NCBI GenBank assembly: GCA_014825775.1
Contig: MVAQ01000058.1
Span: 38,841-102,840, forward strand
DNA: 64,000 nt
DNA from: Krasilnikovozyma curviuscula
Taxonomy: Eukaryota; Basidiomycota; Tremellomycetes; Cystofilobasidiales; Mrakiaceae
Reading direction: 5' to 3'
Shown: piece by piece, positions 10,026-22,076 of the stretch
Numbering within the stretch: the first letter of the stretch is position 1
Layout: each line of letters opens with the position of its first letter
Made by a program: the position numbers and the translations under genes
Notes under the pieces: model-generated
What the model saw: the letters and a program-made list of their open reading frames with translations, nothing else
Databases searched by the model: none
What the model was told of the DNA's origin: nothing

Positions 10026-12760
10026 ATGAGTACCAGGGTCTCGAGTCAAAGCGTTGTTGTGGTTGCGTGCTTCGCCCCCACCTGCATTTGGCTTATTTCT
10101 TTTAGAAACGAATTTCGCACCGTCACCTCACCATTCCTCCTCCTTTGCTTGTTAGTGGGCACCCGAGGTGTCTCCTTGGGTGTTGTCCTCAGGTCTGGAA
10201 GCGGACAGCGTCAGCCTACACTTCTCCTCCAAGAAAACTTCACGCTGCGAAGAAGAAGGCCTCAACGAGCCAATGGGACAGATCATTATCCTCCAAAGCA
10301 GCTCGAGTTCCAGGAAGCAGAACTCGTGCCCTTGAACAGAGTTCCAGTTTGCCAGCATTAAGGAACAAATCGACAGGTGCGACACTTTGGGAAAAAGTGC
10401 CCTCTTCAGCCTCAGCTCCTAGTCCGTCCAAAGCTGCTCCACCTTCGGAATCATCACCCATAGCAGGACCTTCCTCCAGCTCTGAATTCACTGATGGTCC
10501 AACTCCTTTAAACCCCAAGCAGATTTCCACAACTCATCCTCAGTTCGAATCGGAGCGGCGGGTTGAATTGAAGGAGGGCGAGGTTTTGTCGTGGGAAGAC
10601 CTGGCAATGTTCGTTGAACAGCGTAAGAAGAACAGTTTTGACACAGAGAAACAACGGAGGCTTGAAAAAGAAGCTGGAGCTGTCACCACAAAGCGTCCGC
10701 CAGGGTCCGTGCTGAAGTTATCACGATCTCCTCCTCAGCAACTTGAGAAATCAGTAGAAGGAAGTAACTCTCAACCTTTCCCAGCCTCCTCTCTTCCCCC
10801 TCCTCCTCCTCCTCCTCCTCATCCACCCAAACTTCCTCTACAAATCCCAAAACACAACGCATCACTTTCAATTCAACCCCGGGAACTAAGCCGGAAGAAG
10901 CAGCGTCTCTCTCTGGCGTTGGCCCATAGCTCTAGCAATGGGGATATAGCTGCTCTTCAAGAGATGGGTCGTATCGATTCGTCTTCAGCTGTTGACCCTC
11001 GACTATCAGTGCCGGAGTGTTGTCGAGAGGAGGACTTGTCTCCCCTTCATCACAATCTAGTGAACGCTTGGGTGGTGAGTGAACTGACGCTGAACTGCAC
11101 CTGCCTCTATTCCTCACATCTCTGTTTATATTCTAGTCAGCTGTTCCATCCGCAAAAGTTCTTGCAGACAGGAAGTTGATCATGAAAGTTCTCAGCGACA
11201 AAGTTCGATCAGACTACGGCTCAAACTACGAGGTGACTCTATTTGGGAGTACACTTACAGGATTGGATACTGGAGAGAGTGATTTGGATGTGCTGGTATT
11301 GGTGAGTGTCTTCAGGATGATGGTTGCAATCGACGTCGCTTTCTCAAGGTTATTTATTTCAACAGGACACAAACGCTCCTCTAGGATTTTCACCTGATGT
11401 GAACATATCTAAGCTTCCTGCAATCTACAACGTCTTCAAACTGGCCAAGTCAGTGAAGCAAACGCATCATTTCTCCCACCTTGAAACTATTAAGTGGGCA
11501 CGCACGCCAATCGTCAAGTGCATTCACAAATCTACAAACATACAACTCGATATCAAGTGAGTTGAGTTCCATTAAGATTTTGGTTTTCTACAACCAGATT
11601 GCTGATTTGGAACGTTTCGCAGCGTCAACAACCTAGGAGGAAGATACAATACCATCATGATCTCCTCATATCTTCAGCTATCTCCCTACGTTCTTGGTCC
11701 TCTTAACTTTGCAGCCAAACAACTCTTCGGTACTTATGGCTTGCGAGGCCAGGGGGGTGATCCTCTCAAACCACCTGGATTCTCATCCTACTCCATCACA
11801 CTGCTGTGTATCTCATTCCTTCAAATCAAGGGTTATCTTCCCAATCTTCAATCGCCATCATTATTGCAGGACTCATCTATCACACCAGCTACCATCTGGG
11901 TTGACTACGGTCAGAAAGTTGGCTCACCTACTGAAGTTGCCTTCGTGCCGTTCTCGGGGCTGCCAGCGAAGGTCACTGAATACTGGATGAAGAAGAATGA
12001 AGGAGTTGACGTGGGAGATCTAATGGTTGATTTCTTAAGGTTTTATGGGGGCGATAGCGGAGAGTGGGACTGGAAGCAACATACCTCATCAATTCGAAGT
12101 GGTGGATTACTGATGAGAGGGGCAGAGCCATCACACCCTGCGATCACATTCTCCAAACCAGCGATTGATAATGTGGAAGAAACTCAACCTATTAGCTCCA
12201 ACCCTTTATCATCAGCAGAAGTCAAACTTCTTCCACAAGATGTACCCGCCGCTCTTGAATCTGCACCTCAAAATCTCACTCCATCAGCGTCAGCAGCATC
12301 CACGCTAGCCGCCCCATTTGAAGGTTATTCACCCGATCAACGGCTTCTCCTCTCTTCTGCCACCATCCCTCCACCCCTTAACCCACCTCTCATAGATCAT
12401 CCAGCCGAGACGAATCTTAGCCACATGCCGATAGAAACCGACATCCCCACACCTCTCGCGCCTTCTATGGACGCTTTGCCCCTTCTACTATCAAAAGCTG
12501 ATATGTTGCGGTGGTCACGATCGGCGCTGGTACTTCAAGACCCCTTCACCCTCAACAAAAACTGCCTACAGCCAATCTCCGACGACGTGGCTGAAAAGGC
12601 TAAAGCTCTAATGAGGGATGCTGGAAGGCTTCTTAAAGATGGGGGAACTGATTGGGAAACGCTGGTTAAGGGGACAGGGCATCCTCAACTGAAAGGAACA
12701 TGGCGGCCGAAGCGGCAACCAATCAAGGTTCCCACCGTCAGGTTAGATCAGGAGCAATAG
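10026..12760 (+). CDS. Cid1-type non-canonical poly(A)/poly(U) polymerase
   Basis: Nucleotidyltransferase of the Cid1/TRF group, which adds A or U residues to RNA 3' ends. The catalytic core shows LFGSTLTGLDTGESDLDVL (the GS...DxD signature) and a third carboxylate in IQLDIK. The PAP-associated part contains VLGPLNFAAKQLF and PGFSSYSITLLCISFLQ, and the C-terminus has LVLQDPFTLNKNCLQ. The N-terminal 300 residues are low-complexity, including a proline run coded by a CCT repeat near 10798. Core junctions at 11074/11138, about 11300 and about 11557 are clear, and the stop is TAG at 12758-12760. The start is uncertain: the long exon enters at GTC TGG (10193) after CCTCAG and has no early ATG. A model with ATG at 10026 and two 44-46-nt introns gives an Arg-rich N-terminus that could be a mitochondrial presequence, but its first donor (GTTGCG) is weak. 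Confidence 0.75.
10796..10820 (+). repeat. CCT microsatellite coding for poly-proline
   Basis: A run of CCT triplets inside the Cid1-like gene encodes LPPPPPPPPHPP. It is in frame and therefore length-polymorphic without breaking the protein. Confidence 0.8.
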
Positions 12761-12875
12761 TAGCTAAGTAGATACCAGTAGGTACCCATTTAGGTCGAAT
12801 AGAGAAGTCTTTCTACTCGAGAGCACGCTTTGATTTCCATGCAAGTTTTTATACAATTTACGCTCAATCGCTTAA

Positions 12876-14438
12876 TCACACTGGAGAAATAAACTTCATT
12901 ACCCGTTCGTAAGCCAGGAATACAATTCCACCACTCATCTAGTCATGACAGAAAGAAGTGTAACTATATTCAGCTACATCTCAAGTTAGGTAACAAAGAG
13001 AATACTCACTGATAGTCTCGCCAGTCTAGGAGTTGTGCCCTTCCAGAATCTAAGAATTCCTTCTTCAGTCGCAATACGGTATCCACAGTGGAAAATATTC
13101 CTGTATTCTGCTTTGGCTGTAAGCGACTGCATCCTAGTCTTGATAACATCTAATGGCATAGTCGAGTCTGTTTCAAACCATTAAGTAATGAGAGTGTCAG
13201 AAGTTAGATGTGAAGGAAGACTACAGATCCGCAAAACTCACAGACTGTCACAATTCCAGCCATGGCACCGATTCCAAACGTCACACCGGCTGGCAAAGCC
13301 TGTCCTGGTGGAGCGTTCCCTTGAACAGCTTGCTTCAAGGTGGAGTAAGTAGTGAATCGTACAGCTGAATTCGCACCTTGTCGCAAGATCTGGCCCGATG
13401 AAGAAATGAGTTGATGTTACCACGGGATTTTGGCAACCAAGCACTTACGACAGACGAGAGTCCCTTGTAAATGCCACCAATTCCTTCCTGCCTAATGATT
13501 TCCTTCGTTCCGTGAACTAAACCATGGAACTGAGGCACGGATCTTCGAGAGTCTTCAATCAATTTGGTTCTTCATTATGCAGTGTGACATGTATTAGTCG
13601 GAATACATAGTAGACTACCACAGGACAAGCAAGGAAAGTTCAGGACGCATACATACTTAATGGTTTCAGACGGAGTGACAGCAAAGATTGCTTCAGTTGA
13701 ACCGGCCAACAGGCCGGCTGTCAAGAAAGGACATGTATGTAAATTAATGCGATCGTCTGATAAGCACCTATCCTGACACTCTCACCTAACAGACTCCTTG
13801 GAGCAGTCAATTTACCCTTAGTGGTGAGAGGATGAACTTTTCAGGGCCGGTTGAGACCTTTATGAAACGATTATTTGTGCGACTAACCATATCGTCTGCC
13901 AGTTTGCTCTTGTAGTAGTCATAACTCAAAAATCGTACACCAGCCTTGAGAGAGTTGCCAGCTACTAACGCACCGCATCCTGCGTAGAGACCTGATATTC
14001 CCTTGGTCTGAATCGTGTTTCGAATGATCGTTATCGGTCCTGGTGGCTGAGAAGAGGAAGAAGGCGAAAGCAGAAGGACATTAGCTAACTTGCATACTCT
14101 CTGTCCTGTTAGGAAGTCAAAGAGAACCTCACTTTAGAACCTGATTGAGCGGTGAGCTGACTCTGAGTCTTGACGAACTAAATTTTGAAGTAGGAAATAA
14201 TGCCGATCGAGTCAGAATTGATTAAGTTCCTTCTAAATACGTAGCATTCGGTCTGATTCCGTCACTATAGAGTACTGATTACTCTGGTTGCCGTTTTGAA
14301 GTGATAGATATGACATACTTCAGTTGGGTAGGTCACGAAGCCTTCCACAGCGCCGGCGACTGTTCCTGCAGTCAAAGAGGCCCATAGAGACTCCTTCTTC
14401 TTAGGCTTGGAGGTTGTTGTAGGTACTGTAGCCGCCAT
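12876..14438 (-). CDS. CTP1: Mitochondrial tricarboxylate/citrate carrier (SLC25 family)
   Basis: Inner-membrane carrier of the SLC25 family, closest in motif to citrate/malate exchangers. Three carrier repeats are visible. Repeat 1 has GAVEGFVTYPTEFVKTQSQL, repeat 2 STEAIFAVTPSETIKTKLIED, and repeat 3 STMPLDVIKTRMQSL, each with the Px(D/E)xxK signature and followed by GxxxLYxG-type loops (ISGLYAGCGA, GGIYKGLSSV, LRFWKGTTPR). The protein starts MAATVPTTTSKPKKKESLWA at 14438 and ends FLAYERVMKFISPV with TGA at 12878-12876. About eight short exons are needed. Exporting citrate to the cytosol feeds acetyl-CoA for lipid synthesis. It converges with the Cid1-like gene (115 bp gap) and diverges from the first dehydrogenase gene (170 bp). 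Confidence 0.9.
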
Positions 14439-14608
14439 AGTTCCTCACGAAGAAATTAAATGCGAAGAATTGTCGGGATTTTGACCGTCGAAGGAATCTC
14501 GGCGCAACTTCGAAGTCGAGTCGAACACCAATCTTGAACTGGGGTGATTCTGGGGAATGAGATGCCTACTTTGGACGATATAGTAGGAGGTAGGCTCGAA
14601 ATTACTGA

Positions 14609-16103
14609 ATGCTGAATGTTAGGTTACAAACCCTGCTAAGTTGGTCGCTGTTGAATTTAGTTGTGGGGGCATTCGCTCTGCCCGTTTGCTGGATTCTGCT
14701 GGCTTCGGTTGCGATTTCTCTTTCAGGAACTTGGAACCTAACAGCAGCTCAGACTACAGCTACCTTCGTGCTCTCTGGTATCGCTTTGCTTACTTTGCTA
14801 ACAAGTATGCCGATTGCCTCACATCAACGCCCGCGTTTCAACTTCTCTGACCAGGTTTCAATGCTTTGCAGAGCTGCTTCTTCACATAAGTCATCGGTAT
14901 CGTAATAAGCCGTTCCGTTTGTTTCCTCCTAGTGCCAAGCTAGACTGGAAGAAACAGGTTGTGCTCATCACTGGCGGATCCAGTGGGATCGGTGCGCTGT
15001 TGGCGTCCAAGGTCATTGGAAAGGGCGCAAAAGGTGAGTCTCACTATTAGTAACATCTGCCGATTAATATTTTAAAACTGATCTCTGTACAAGCAGTTGT
15101 GATTCTGGACATTCAGCCCCCGCCGCCGCAGTTGGCAGCTTCACCAGACAGCAACATCAGCTTCTACCAATGCAACATCTGTTCTTACGATGCCGTTCAA
15201 GAAGTTGGAGATCAAATTAAGGCTGATACTGGTAATATACCTACCATCCTCGTCAACAACGCAGGAATAGTGAAAGGAAAACCTGTTCTAGATCTGACAG
15301 AGGAAGATATCAATGAGTGAGTCCTTGAGACTTCTTGGCATGATCTTTCCAGCTTCTTCATTTGATATGGACTGTTTTTTACAGGGTGGTCGGTGTCAAT
15401 TATACGTCCAACTTCTGGACACTGAAGCAGTTCCTTCCATCGATGATCGCCAACAATGCAGGACATGTAGTCAGTTTTTATTATACAGCCCCTCTCTCTC
15501 ATCTTTCCAAGAGCTAATGATTTTTGGTGTAGGTAACAATCACGTCAGTAATGGGCCTCGTTGGGTCGTCTCATATGACAGACTACACATCCTCCAAAGC
15601 CGCCCTCTTTCAACTGCACGAATCTCTCCGATACGAACTCGACCACCACCACCGCGCTGTTTCAGTAAGAACAACTCTTGTCGTTCCTGGACATGTGAAC
15701 ACGAAGATGTTTGAAGGGGTCAAGCTGAGTCAGAGCTGGATTGCAAAGTTCGCTACCCCCACTTTGGTGAGACTTAGATTCATACTTGGTCTCTGCTTGT
15801 AAAGAGAACTTACAGTGGGTTCTGCCCAGCAGGATGCATCTTTCGTAGCTGATCGAATCATTGACGCGCTCGATCGCGTTGAGTCAACAACAATCATGTT
15901 GCCCCTTTACGTCAACATTGTTCCCATCGTTCGATGGCTACCCAGTTTTATGAGAGATTTCTTCCAATGGGTGAGTCGTTTATCTTTCTCGCCAGTTTTA
16001 CACGTAGTCGATATAGCTGAGAACTGCGACTTGTTGTCATCTTGTGAATGGGTAGATGGGAGGGGCTAACAATGCGATGACGAGTTTCGCAAAGAGGTCT
16101 TAA
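14609..16103 (+). CDS. Membrane-anchored short-chain dehydrogenase (SDR16C-like)
   Basis: NAD(P)-dependent oxidoreductase resembling retinol-dehydrogenase-type (SDR16C) enzymes. The first 65 residues are strongly hydrophobic (LLNLVVGAFALPVCWILLAS and TTATFVLSGIALLTLLT), suggesting ER or lipid-droplet anchoring. The Rossmann fold follows with VVLITGGSSGIG, the NNAG motif in TILVNNAGIV, and active site TSVMGL...DYTSSKA (Ser-Tyr-Lys). A C-terminal hydrophobic stretch is ESTTIMLPLYVNIVPIVRWL. Exon 1 is 14609-14804. The second exon from 14872 restores the frame as TKLLLHISHRYRNKP. The stop TAA is 16101-16103. Substrate cannot be read from sequence. Confidence 0.85.
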
Positions 16104-16481
16104 GTTTGATAGACTTTTATATGAAAGTGGATGTATCATCATTTCAGCCTTTGGTTGGGGATGCCCTTTGATCTGGAAGATGATTGAGTTGCAACCGGCG
16201 GGTGTCCGGGCACGCATGACAACCAGCTTCTTCAAGCGCCGGGGGCTATCTTTCTCTTTTGCCGAATCAAGCAGAAGCTGATAATCAGTGAGAATAAACT
16301 CTCTCGGATCGTCGGTCGTTATTACTAGGTGTCATGGTTTCTGACCAAATTCACGTTGATTACAAAGCAGCTGAGGGGTTGCCGAGGCTCAACCTTACTA
16401 AACAAAGCCGACCCTGATAGTATAAGGACTGGCGCTGCTGGTTCTCCAAAGACCGAAAATTCAACATCTAATATCAACATA
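16104..16481. other. Intergenic between two dehydrogenase genes
   Basis: 378 bases between two plus-strand genes. It contains the 3' flank of the first dehydrogenase and the promoter of the second. I see no additional gene or clear motif. Confidence 0.4.
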
Positions 16482-17814
16482 ATGGCCCGATTCAGTGTTT
16501 TCACGTTCCTGAGAAATCAATACCGTGCCATCGCGGTTCCCCAGGGCGATTTGACAGGTCGCGTCGTGATCATCACTGGCTCGAATGGTCCGACTTCCAG
16601 ATGTTCTTTCTCATCTCTAAAAACTCACTAATTTTCTGGCCTGTTACTCCAGGCGGTCTTGGCTTCGAAGCAGCCAAACTCATTTCCGGTATGAAACCAA
16701 CCAAGCTCATCCTCGCAGTAAGAAACATGAAAGCAGGTGAAGAGGCAGCTCTCGCAATTGTTGAACACAGCGGAGGAAAAGTTTCTCCGGAGGTCTGGGA
16801 GGTGGATATGGCTGACATGGTGAGCGTCAATGTGTTTGGCAAGAGAGTCAATGAGGAGTTGGATAGGTTAGACGTCTTTGTGAGTTCTGGATTCGAGTTT
16901 ACACCTAATTGAGCATAGATACTTGAAAATCTGAAAACTTGGTTTCTCTTTAATGGGTAGATATCAAATGCTGGTGTTGTTCAAGCTGAACGACTGCTGA
17001 CCAAAGATGGGTTCGAACAAGGGTGAGATGTCTCCTACATTTCCTCATTTTCTCCGTCTGACTTTCCCTTTCTCAAATACAGTCTTCAGGTTAACAGCAT
17101 AGCAAATGCTCTCGTCTGCTACCTCGTACTTCCAAAGCTCCAGGAAACAGCTAAACTACAGCCCCTGACTACAAATCCAACGTTCAAACCGCACCTTACC
17201 ATCGTCGCCTCGGATTTGCATCTCATGGTCAGCAGTCTCCCAAAAACAAACATTATTGACACGTTAAATCAGGAAACCGAACCCAAGAAGCTGAACTACG
17301 TTCGGTACGGCGAGACCAAAAGTAACTCATGCTTTGTGTGTTTTGAGAAAGTTTGAAGCTGGTGACTCATTCCTTTCTTTCTCAATCGACCGTAACAGCT
17401 CTGAACGTCTTCAACTCTCGATCTCTCGCTGAGCTGGCTGGCCCAGGTGTAGTCGTAAACACGATGACGCCCGGCGCATGTAAATCCAACTTCAACAATG
17501 CGTCCCAGGGCACCCTCACCTTCAGCGTCTTGCAGTTCCTTTTAGCGCGTTCTGGTGAGGTAGGAGCAAGAACGATTGTTGATGCTGCTTTGAGAAGCGA
17601 CATGACAAAGGATGGAGACGCAGCGTACTATGATTCTTGCATTCTGTCTGAGTGAGTTTATTGTTCGTTCCCCAATCCTGAATGAACCGGCTCAGTTCTT
17701 TCTCTGCTTAGGCCGTCTGATTTGGTGATTTCTCCTGAAGGAAGAAGGATTCAGCAGGCCGTTTGGGAGGAGATGAAGGCAATTTGGGCAAGGAAGGCGG
17801 GAGTGACTTTCTAG
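16482..17814 (+). CDS. Short-chain dehydrogenase/reductase (retinol-dehydrogenase-like)
   Basis: Second SDR enzyme, unlike its neighbour in that no strong membrane anchor is seen. The N-terminus MARFSVFTFLRNQYRAIAVP is followed by GRVVIITGSN and, after an intron, GGLGFEAAKLI, making the TGxxxGxG cofactor site. ISNAGVVQAERL gives the NAG motif. The catalytic Tyr-x-x-x-Lys is RYGETK, joined across an intron to TLNVFNSRSLAEL. The C-terminus is AVWEEMKAIWARKAGVTF, stop TAG at 17812-17814. It resembles the fungal group annotated as WWOX/retinol-dehydrogenase-like. The two adjacent SDR genes differ too much in layout to be a recent tandem copy. Confidence 0.84.
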
Positions 17815-18017
17815 ATCCTGAATGTGTTGATATAGATGTTCTTCTACACAAATGATGTGACAATGATATTCCAGCTCTTTCAGATCGAGCGCCGCCGGTA
17901 ACGCTGCGATGTTACGGCGCTGCTGGCCCAGCTTCGAGCTTTGTCATTGTCATCGAGGCGCTAGCCCGGTTGCAGCCCGCGACGCCCAAAAGACCCCCGG
18001 AGCTAGTTTGGACGACA

Positions 18018-21000
18018 ATGCCAGCTGTTACCTTGACTAGTGAGAAGAAAACGTATCCCTGCACAGTGGACGGGTGCGACAAAGGTCAGTGGGAGTCTGG
18101 AATACTAGCTCCGGCACCGCTAGAAGGGACAATTCTGACCTTCTGGTACCTTTTTATTGCTTGCTGTCTCCAGTCTATGCTAGGGTGGGCTCATCCTTCT
18201 TTCTAATTAATGTACCACCCTTGAGCTGACCTGTCTCCTCCTAGCTCGAATATCTGCAACGGCATGAGAGGAAACGTTGGTGTCCAGCTTCACGTTCGTC
18301 CGTTGCCCGAACGATACACTGAGCGACTTCTCTTTATCCCAATAGACGCAGATATTCGGCCTTTCCCATGTTCCCTCTGTGACAAGACCTTCTCTAGATC
18401 GGACGTCCTGTACAGGCACAAGGCCAAGCAGCACCCTGGAGGAGCAGCCGACACTGGCTCGGCGGGCAAGAAGGGAAGCGCTGCTACTGGTTCAGCAGCT
18501 TCTGCCAGAGACAAAGCCAACCCATACCCACTTCCGAATAACACAGTTCCCTCCAATGAGCCTCGAGTCGTGCCCAATGAGCCTACAAGCGAAGGTGCGC
18601 ATTGTTCCCCTTTCGTTAGGATTGCTACTAGACGCCAGTCGCTCACAGCCCTGTCAATTGTGATTGATCTTATAGAGTTTGGTAGAGGAGCTTTCGACTT
18701 TGTAACCATGATGCTCAGTGGTGCGAATCAACCAGTCTTTGAGTCTCAGGTCACTCCCATCATTCCTTCAGCTTCTTCAGACTCGCCGCCGACTACCGCG
18801 AATGGAACCTCATCTGCATCCCCGGAAGACAATCAATCATCGATCTCACATCTTCCTGTGCCTTCGTCGTTGGTGATAGGGAATGAAAGAGGCAACGACC
18901 TGTTCCAGCTACCACTTTCATCGGCGTTTGACTCCTCCACCATTGAAGACCTCACAACAACAGCAGATGGAAGCTCAACGTATCCATTCTCGGCATTTAC
19001 CGGTATGATGGAAGACACCAACTCTTCTGTTAACAAGTACTCCAACGGTGCTGTAATCCCTCCAGTAGACGAAGCTCCGCTGGCGCTCTTCAGCCCTTTC
19101 GACCCTTTGATTGACTACGGCACCCCGCCATCCCCATCCTTCGCCGCGTATCTCCTTGGTATAGACTCAACAATTGGCTCTACTATGGCTTACGACGAGC
19201 AAAACCTGTTCACCCAATCCGACGAAGCTTATTACTCCAACAACACTAACGACAATAACAACGCCAAACAGACATTTGCCACATTGCAGAACCTCGATAT
19301 ATTTGAGCCAGAAAAGACACTCCATCGAGTTGAGATGAACGAGGTAAAGCAAAGGATGGGAACGATGACGAAGGCCGAAGATGATGCGTTTTATATTGGC
19401 AAAACTTGGTTTGGTTCGGCTTTCAAGTACGACCTCTTGCTCGTCATCTATCCTTTATCAGCTTCATCGCTGATCATTGCCCGCTCACATTCTTTAGGGT
19501 AAATCACTGGAAGTTGCCAGACGTTCATACGATGTCTGAAGTTGGCAAAAGGACAATTTTGGACTTGAACCCTCGATTCGGGTCCATGCTGCACGTCCCA
19601 ACCTTCCGACTGAAAGAGGCCCAGGGTTGTATTGCTTTTGTAAGTCCCACACATTGTCCCCGTTCCTATCAGGCGGTTCCAAACTGACAGCTTTTTCAAC
19701 CGCAGACTTCGTGTGTGATTGGGTATCCGATCGAGAGCGTCGTTTCGAGGGATAAATGTACGACGCTCGTCCGTGCTTTCTCGCGAAACAGTGCTTCTGT
19801 CGGACCAAACACTAACCTCCACACCGACTGGAATGTGAGTACCCCAGCCCTAGTATTGATATAAAGCTTGTGGACAAACTCTGACAGATATCCGCCATCT
19901 TCAGATCGCAACGGTTCAAGCGCTGCTTCTCTGCAATGCTCCTGCCATCCTTTATGGTTCGGAAGACGATAGAATGGTTTCGTTCAAGAACTTGAATACA
20001 ATCATCCCAATCGCTCGTCGAACGGGTATATTTGGTCAGTTCTACAACTCTCTTCTCTTGAGCGTATTCTCACAAACTCTACTTGCTCGTCGTATAGATC
20101 CTTTCTTTGGCCACGCTTCCAATCGTCTGATCGTCCCTGTAAATGCTCTGTTTTGGCTCGAAGGTGGTGGAAGGCAAAACTTGGATGCGTCCTGGAGAAG
20201 ATGGATCCATATTGAATCGACACGACGAACGGCTTGGTCGGCATACCTGCTTGACTCGCACGCGTATATTGTCACGAAGAAACTCAACTTGCATCCTAGA
20301 GATATGTCTGCGTTCCCATTACCTGCGCCAGATTCTCTTTGGGAAGGTCAGTCCAACGTTCTACGAGAGATGGTATCCATCGCCTAACTTTATTTTTGTC
20401 TTTCAGCACCCACTGCTGAAGCTTGGGCTAGAAGCATCCTCACTTGGAGCGGTTCTCTCACGCTAGGTGATGCTATTGAACTGCACTACCAGGAGAACCT
20501 GTCACCCCCACAATCAGCGACGTCCTTCGACGCGTTTAGTGGGTCGATGGGAAGCCAGTTGGAGAAGCACCAGCTCGGCCCGTTTGCAATGAACTGTATC
20601 ATTGTTACACTCCTAAGAGCCATTTTGGATGTCGGTTGCACAGGTATCAGTGCTGAGGGGCGGGAGGATAAGTGGATTGGATCACTCGGCTATCTAACTG
20701 AGTTGGAAACTTTGGTTCTTTATTCGAATGCGCTCGATAAGGTACGCAATTTGTTTCCTCCTTTGCATTCTTGAATCATTTGTTTATCATTGCTCTTTCA
20801 TCAGTGGAAGTCTGCGTGGGATGCTGATGAGACTTGCACAGCTGGGCGTACTCTGTCTGCTCGTCCATCTCAAACAAACACCGATCCCAAACCAGATAAT
20901 ATCCAGGCCCGGTTTAACTTCGCCAACAATGTCGGCCAAGCACCCTTACCTGACCTCACCCTACGTACCCCTCTTCCAGGCGACTCAGCAGCGGTATTCT

Positions 21001-21538
21001 ATAGTGCAGACTCGCTGATAATGCCTGAGCTTGAAGACGATGAGCCTCGACCACCTCAAGTACCCATGCAGTTCTCATCAATCTACGAGGAGTTCCCTGA
21101 TCGTATCAAAATCCATCCTAATGAGCCCATCAAGGGAGAAGACGATATCATCTACTGCCAGAATGCAGTGAGTTTCCTTTTGTTTCTCATCGAGATGAAG
21201 ATATCGCGAGCAGCTTACATAAACATCCCTCATAGCTTCCCTTTTACCACCTTGCAAACGTCTGTATCAACATCCTGAGAGCTCGCTTCGGCTCAGCTGA
21301 ATCTCAACCCTGGGCAGGGAACATCCCGGCCGGCGGTGTGCTCCAACAAGAGAAGACATTCGATTGCGGGATCGACACCAAGACACTCTTTGCTGGAACT
21401 TCAAACTGGGATACGTTTAGAAACCAGAAGGATGGGTTTGTTTCTACAACTGGAACAACGAGCATCAACTTAGGCAACCTGGACGACTTGATGAGGGACA
21501 ATGTACTGCATCCTGATCTCATCCGGATGGGAATGTAG
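18018..21538 (+). CDS. Transcription factor with two C2H2 fingers and fungal-trans domain
   Basis: Nuclear regulator combining two N-terminal C2H2 zinc fingers with a fungal-specific transcription factor domain. Finger 1 is YPCTVDGCDKVYARLEYL plus QRHERKH and is spread over four exons, including an 11-nt one. Finger 2 is FPCSLCDKTFSRSDVLYRHK with the final His in KAKQH. A long Ser/Asn/Pro-rich linker follows. The C-terminal half shows the fungal_trans pattern: PIARRTGIFD, FFGHASNRL, WRRWIHIESTRRTAWSAYLL (the RRTAW signature) and LPAPDSLWE. Stop TAG ends at 21538. The region around 18595-18690 could be a retained in-frame intron. Targets cannot be inferred. The architecture matches ascomycete and basidiomycete regulators of metabolism or development rather than a named gene I can assign. 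Confidence 0.85.
18174..18184 (+). other. 11-nt microexon inside zinc finger 1
   Basis: TCTATGCTAGG lies between TGTCTCCAG and GTGGGCTCAT. It encodes the V-Y-A-R step needed to join CDK to LEYLQRHERKH. Without it the frame is lost and the first finger destroyed. Confidence 0.75.
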
Positions 21539-22076
21539 TAATAACAGATAGAGGTGGATTATGTCTTGTAAACCGAGTATGTAATTGTGGACAGCCAGTT
21601 GTGTCTTTGTAAATACTTGTCTACATGTTGTGATGTTTTGTTTTGTCTCTGAGAAGGTTGGCGAGCCTGTTCCAATGACTCGCTGTGACAAGTCAGTATT
21701 ATGTTTGGAATTTGTCAGCCCAAACTAAATGTCCCCTTTCTTTGATCTTCGCTGCTAAAGCACGAAACCGAGTCACAACGACCATCTATAGCAAAGAAAG
21801 ACAAAAACCCCAAGTTTGGAGCGCGGTACCTCAATTTTTGCTTCGCTTCTTGAGGTGATTCACCAACTGACATTGTGAGTTTTTACAAGTTCTCAGAATC
21901 TTTCGACAGTAAGAGATCGTTGTTTTTCAAAATCACTTTCTGAACGTAAGCTTCAGATATGTAGTTTTGAACGTGGGAAAAAACCCGGGCGAAATGCCGC
22001 CGCGACTCGACCAGCTCTGCTGCTAGCTTGCTATAGGAGCGTCTCGAGTTGCAGCTTCCGTCGTCCTCAAGCAAAC
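21539..22076. other. Intergenic upstream of RPS18
   Basis: 538 bases between plus-strand genes. It holds the 3' UTR of the transcription factor gene and the RPS18 promoter. A pyrimidine-rich tract lies about 35 bases ahead of the RPS18 start, as is common for ribosomal protein genes. No further gene is seen. Confidence 0.4.
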
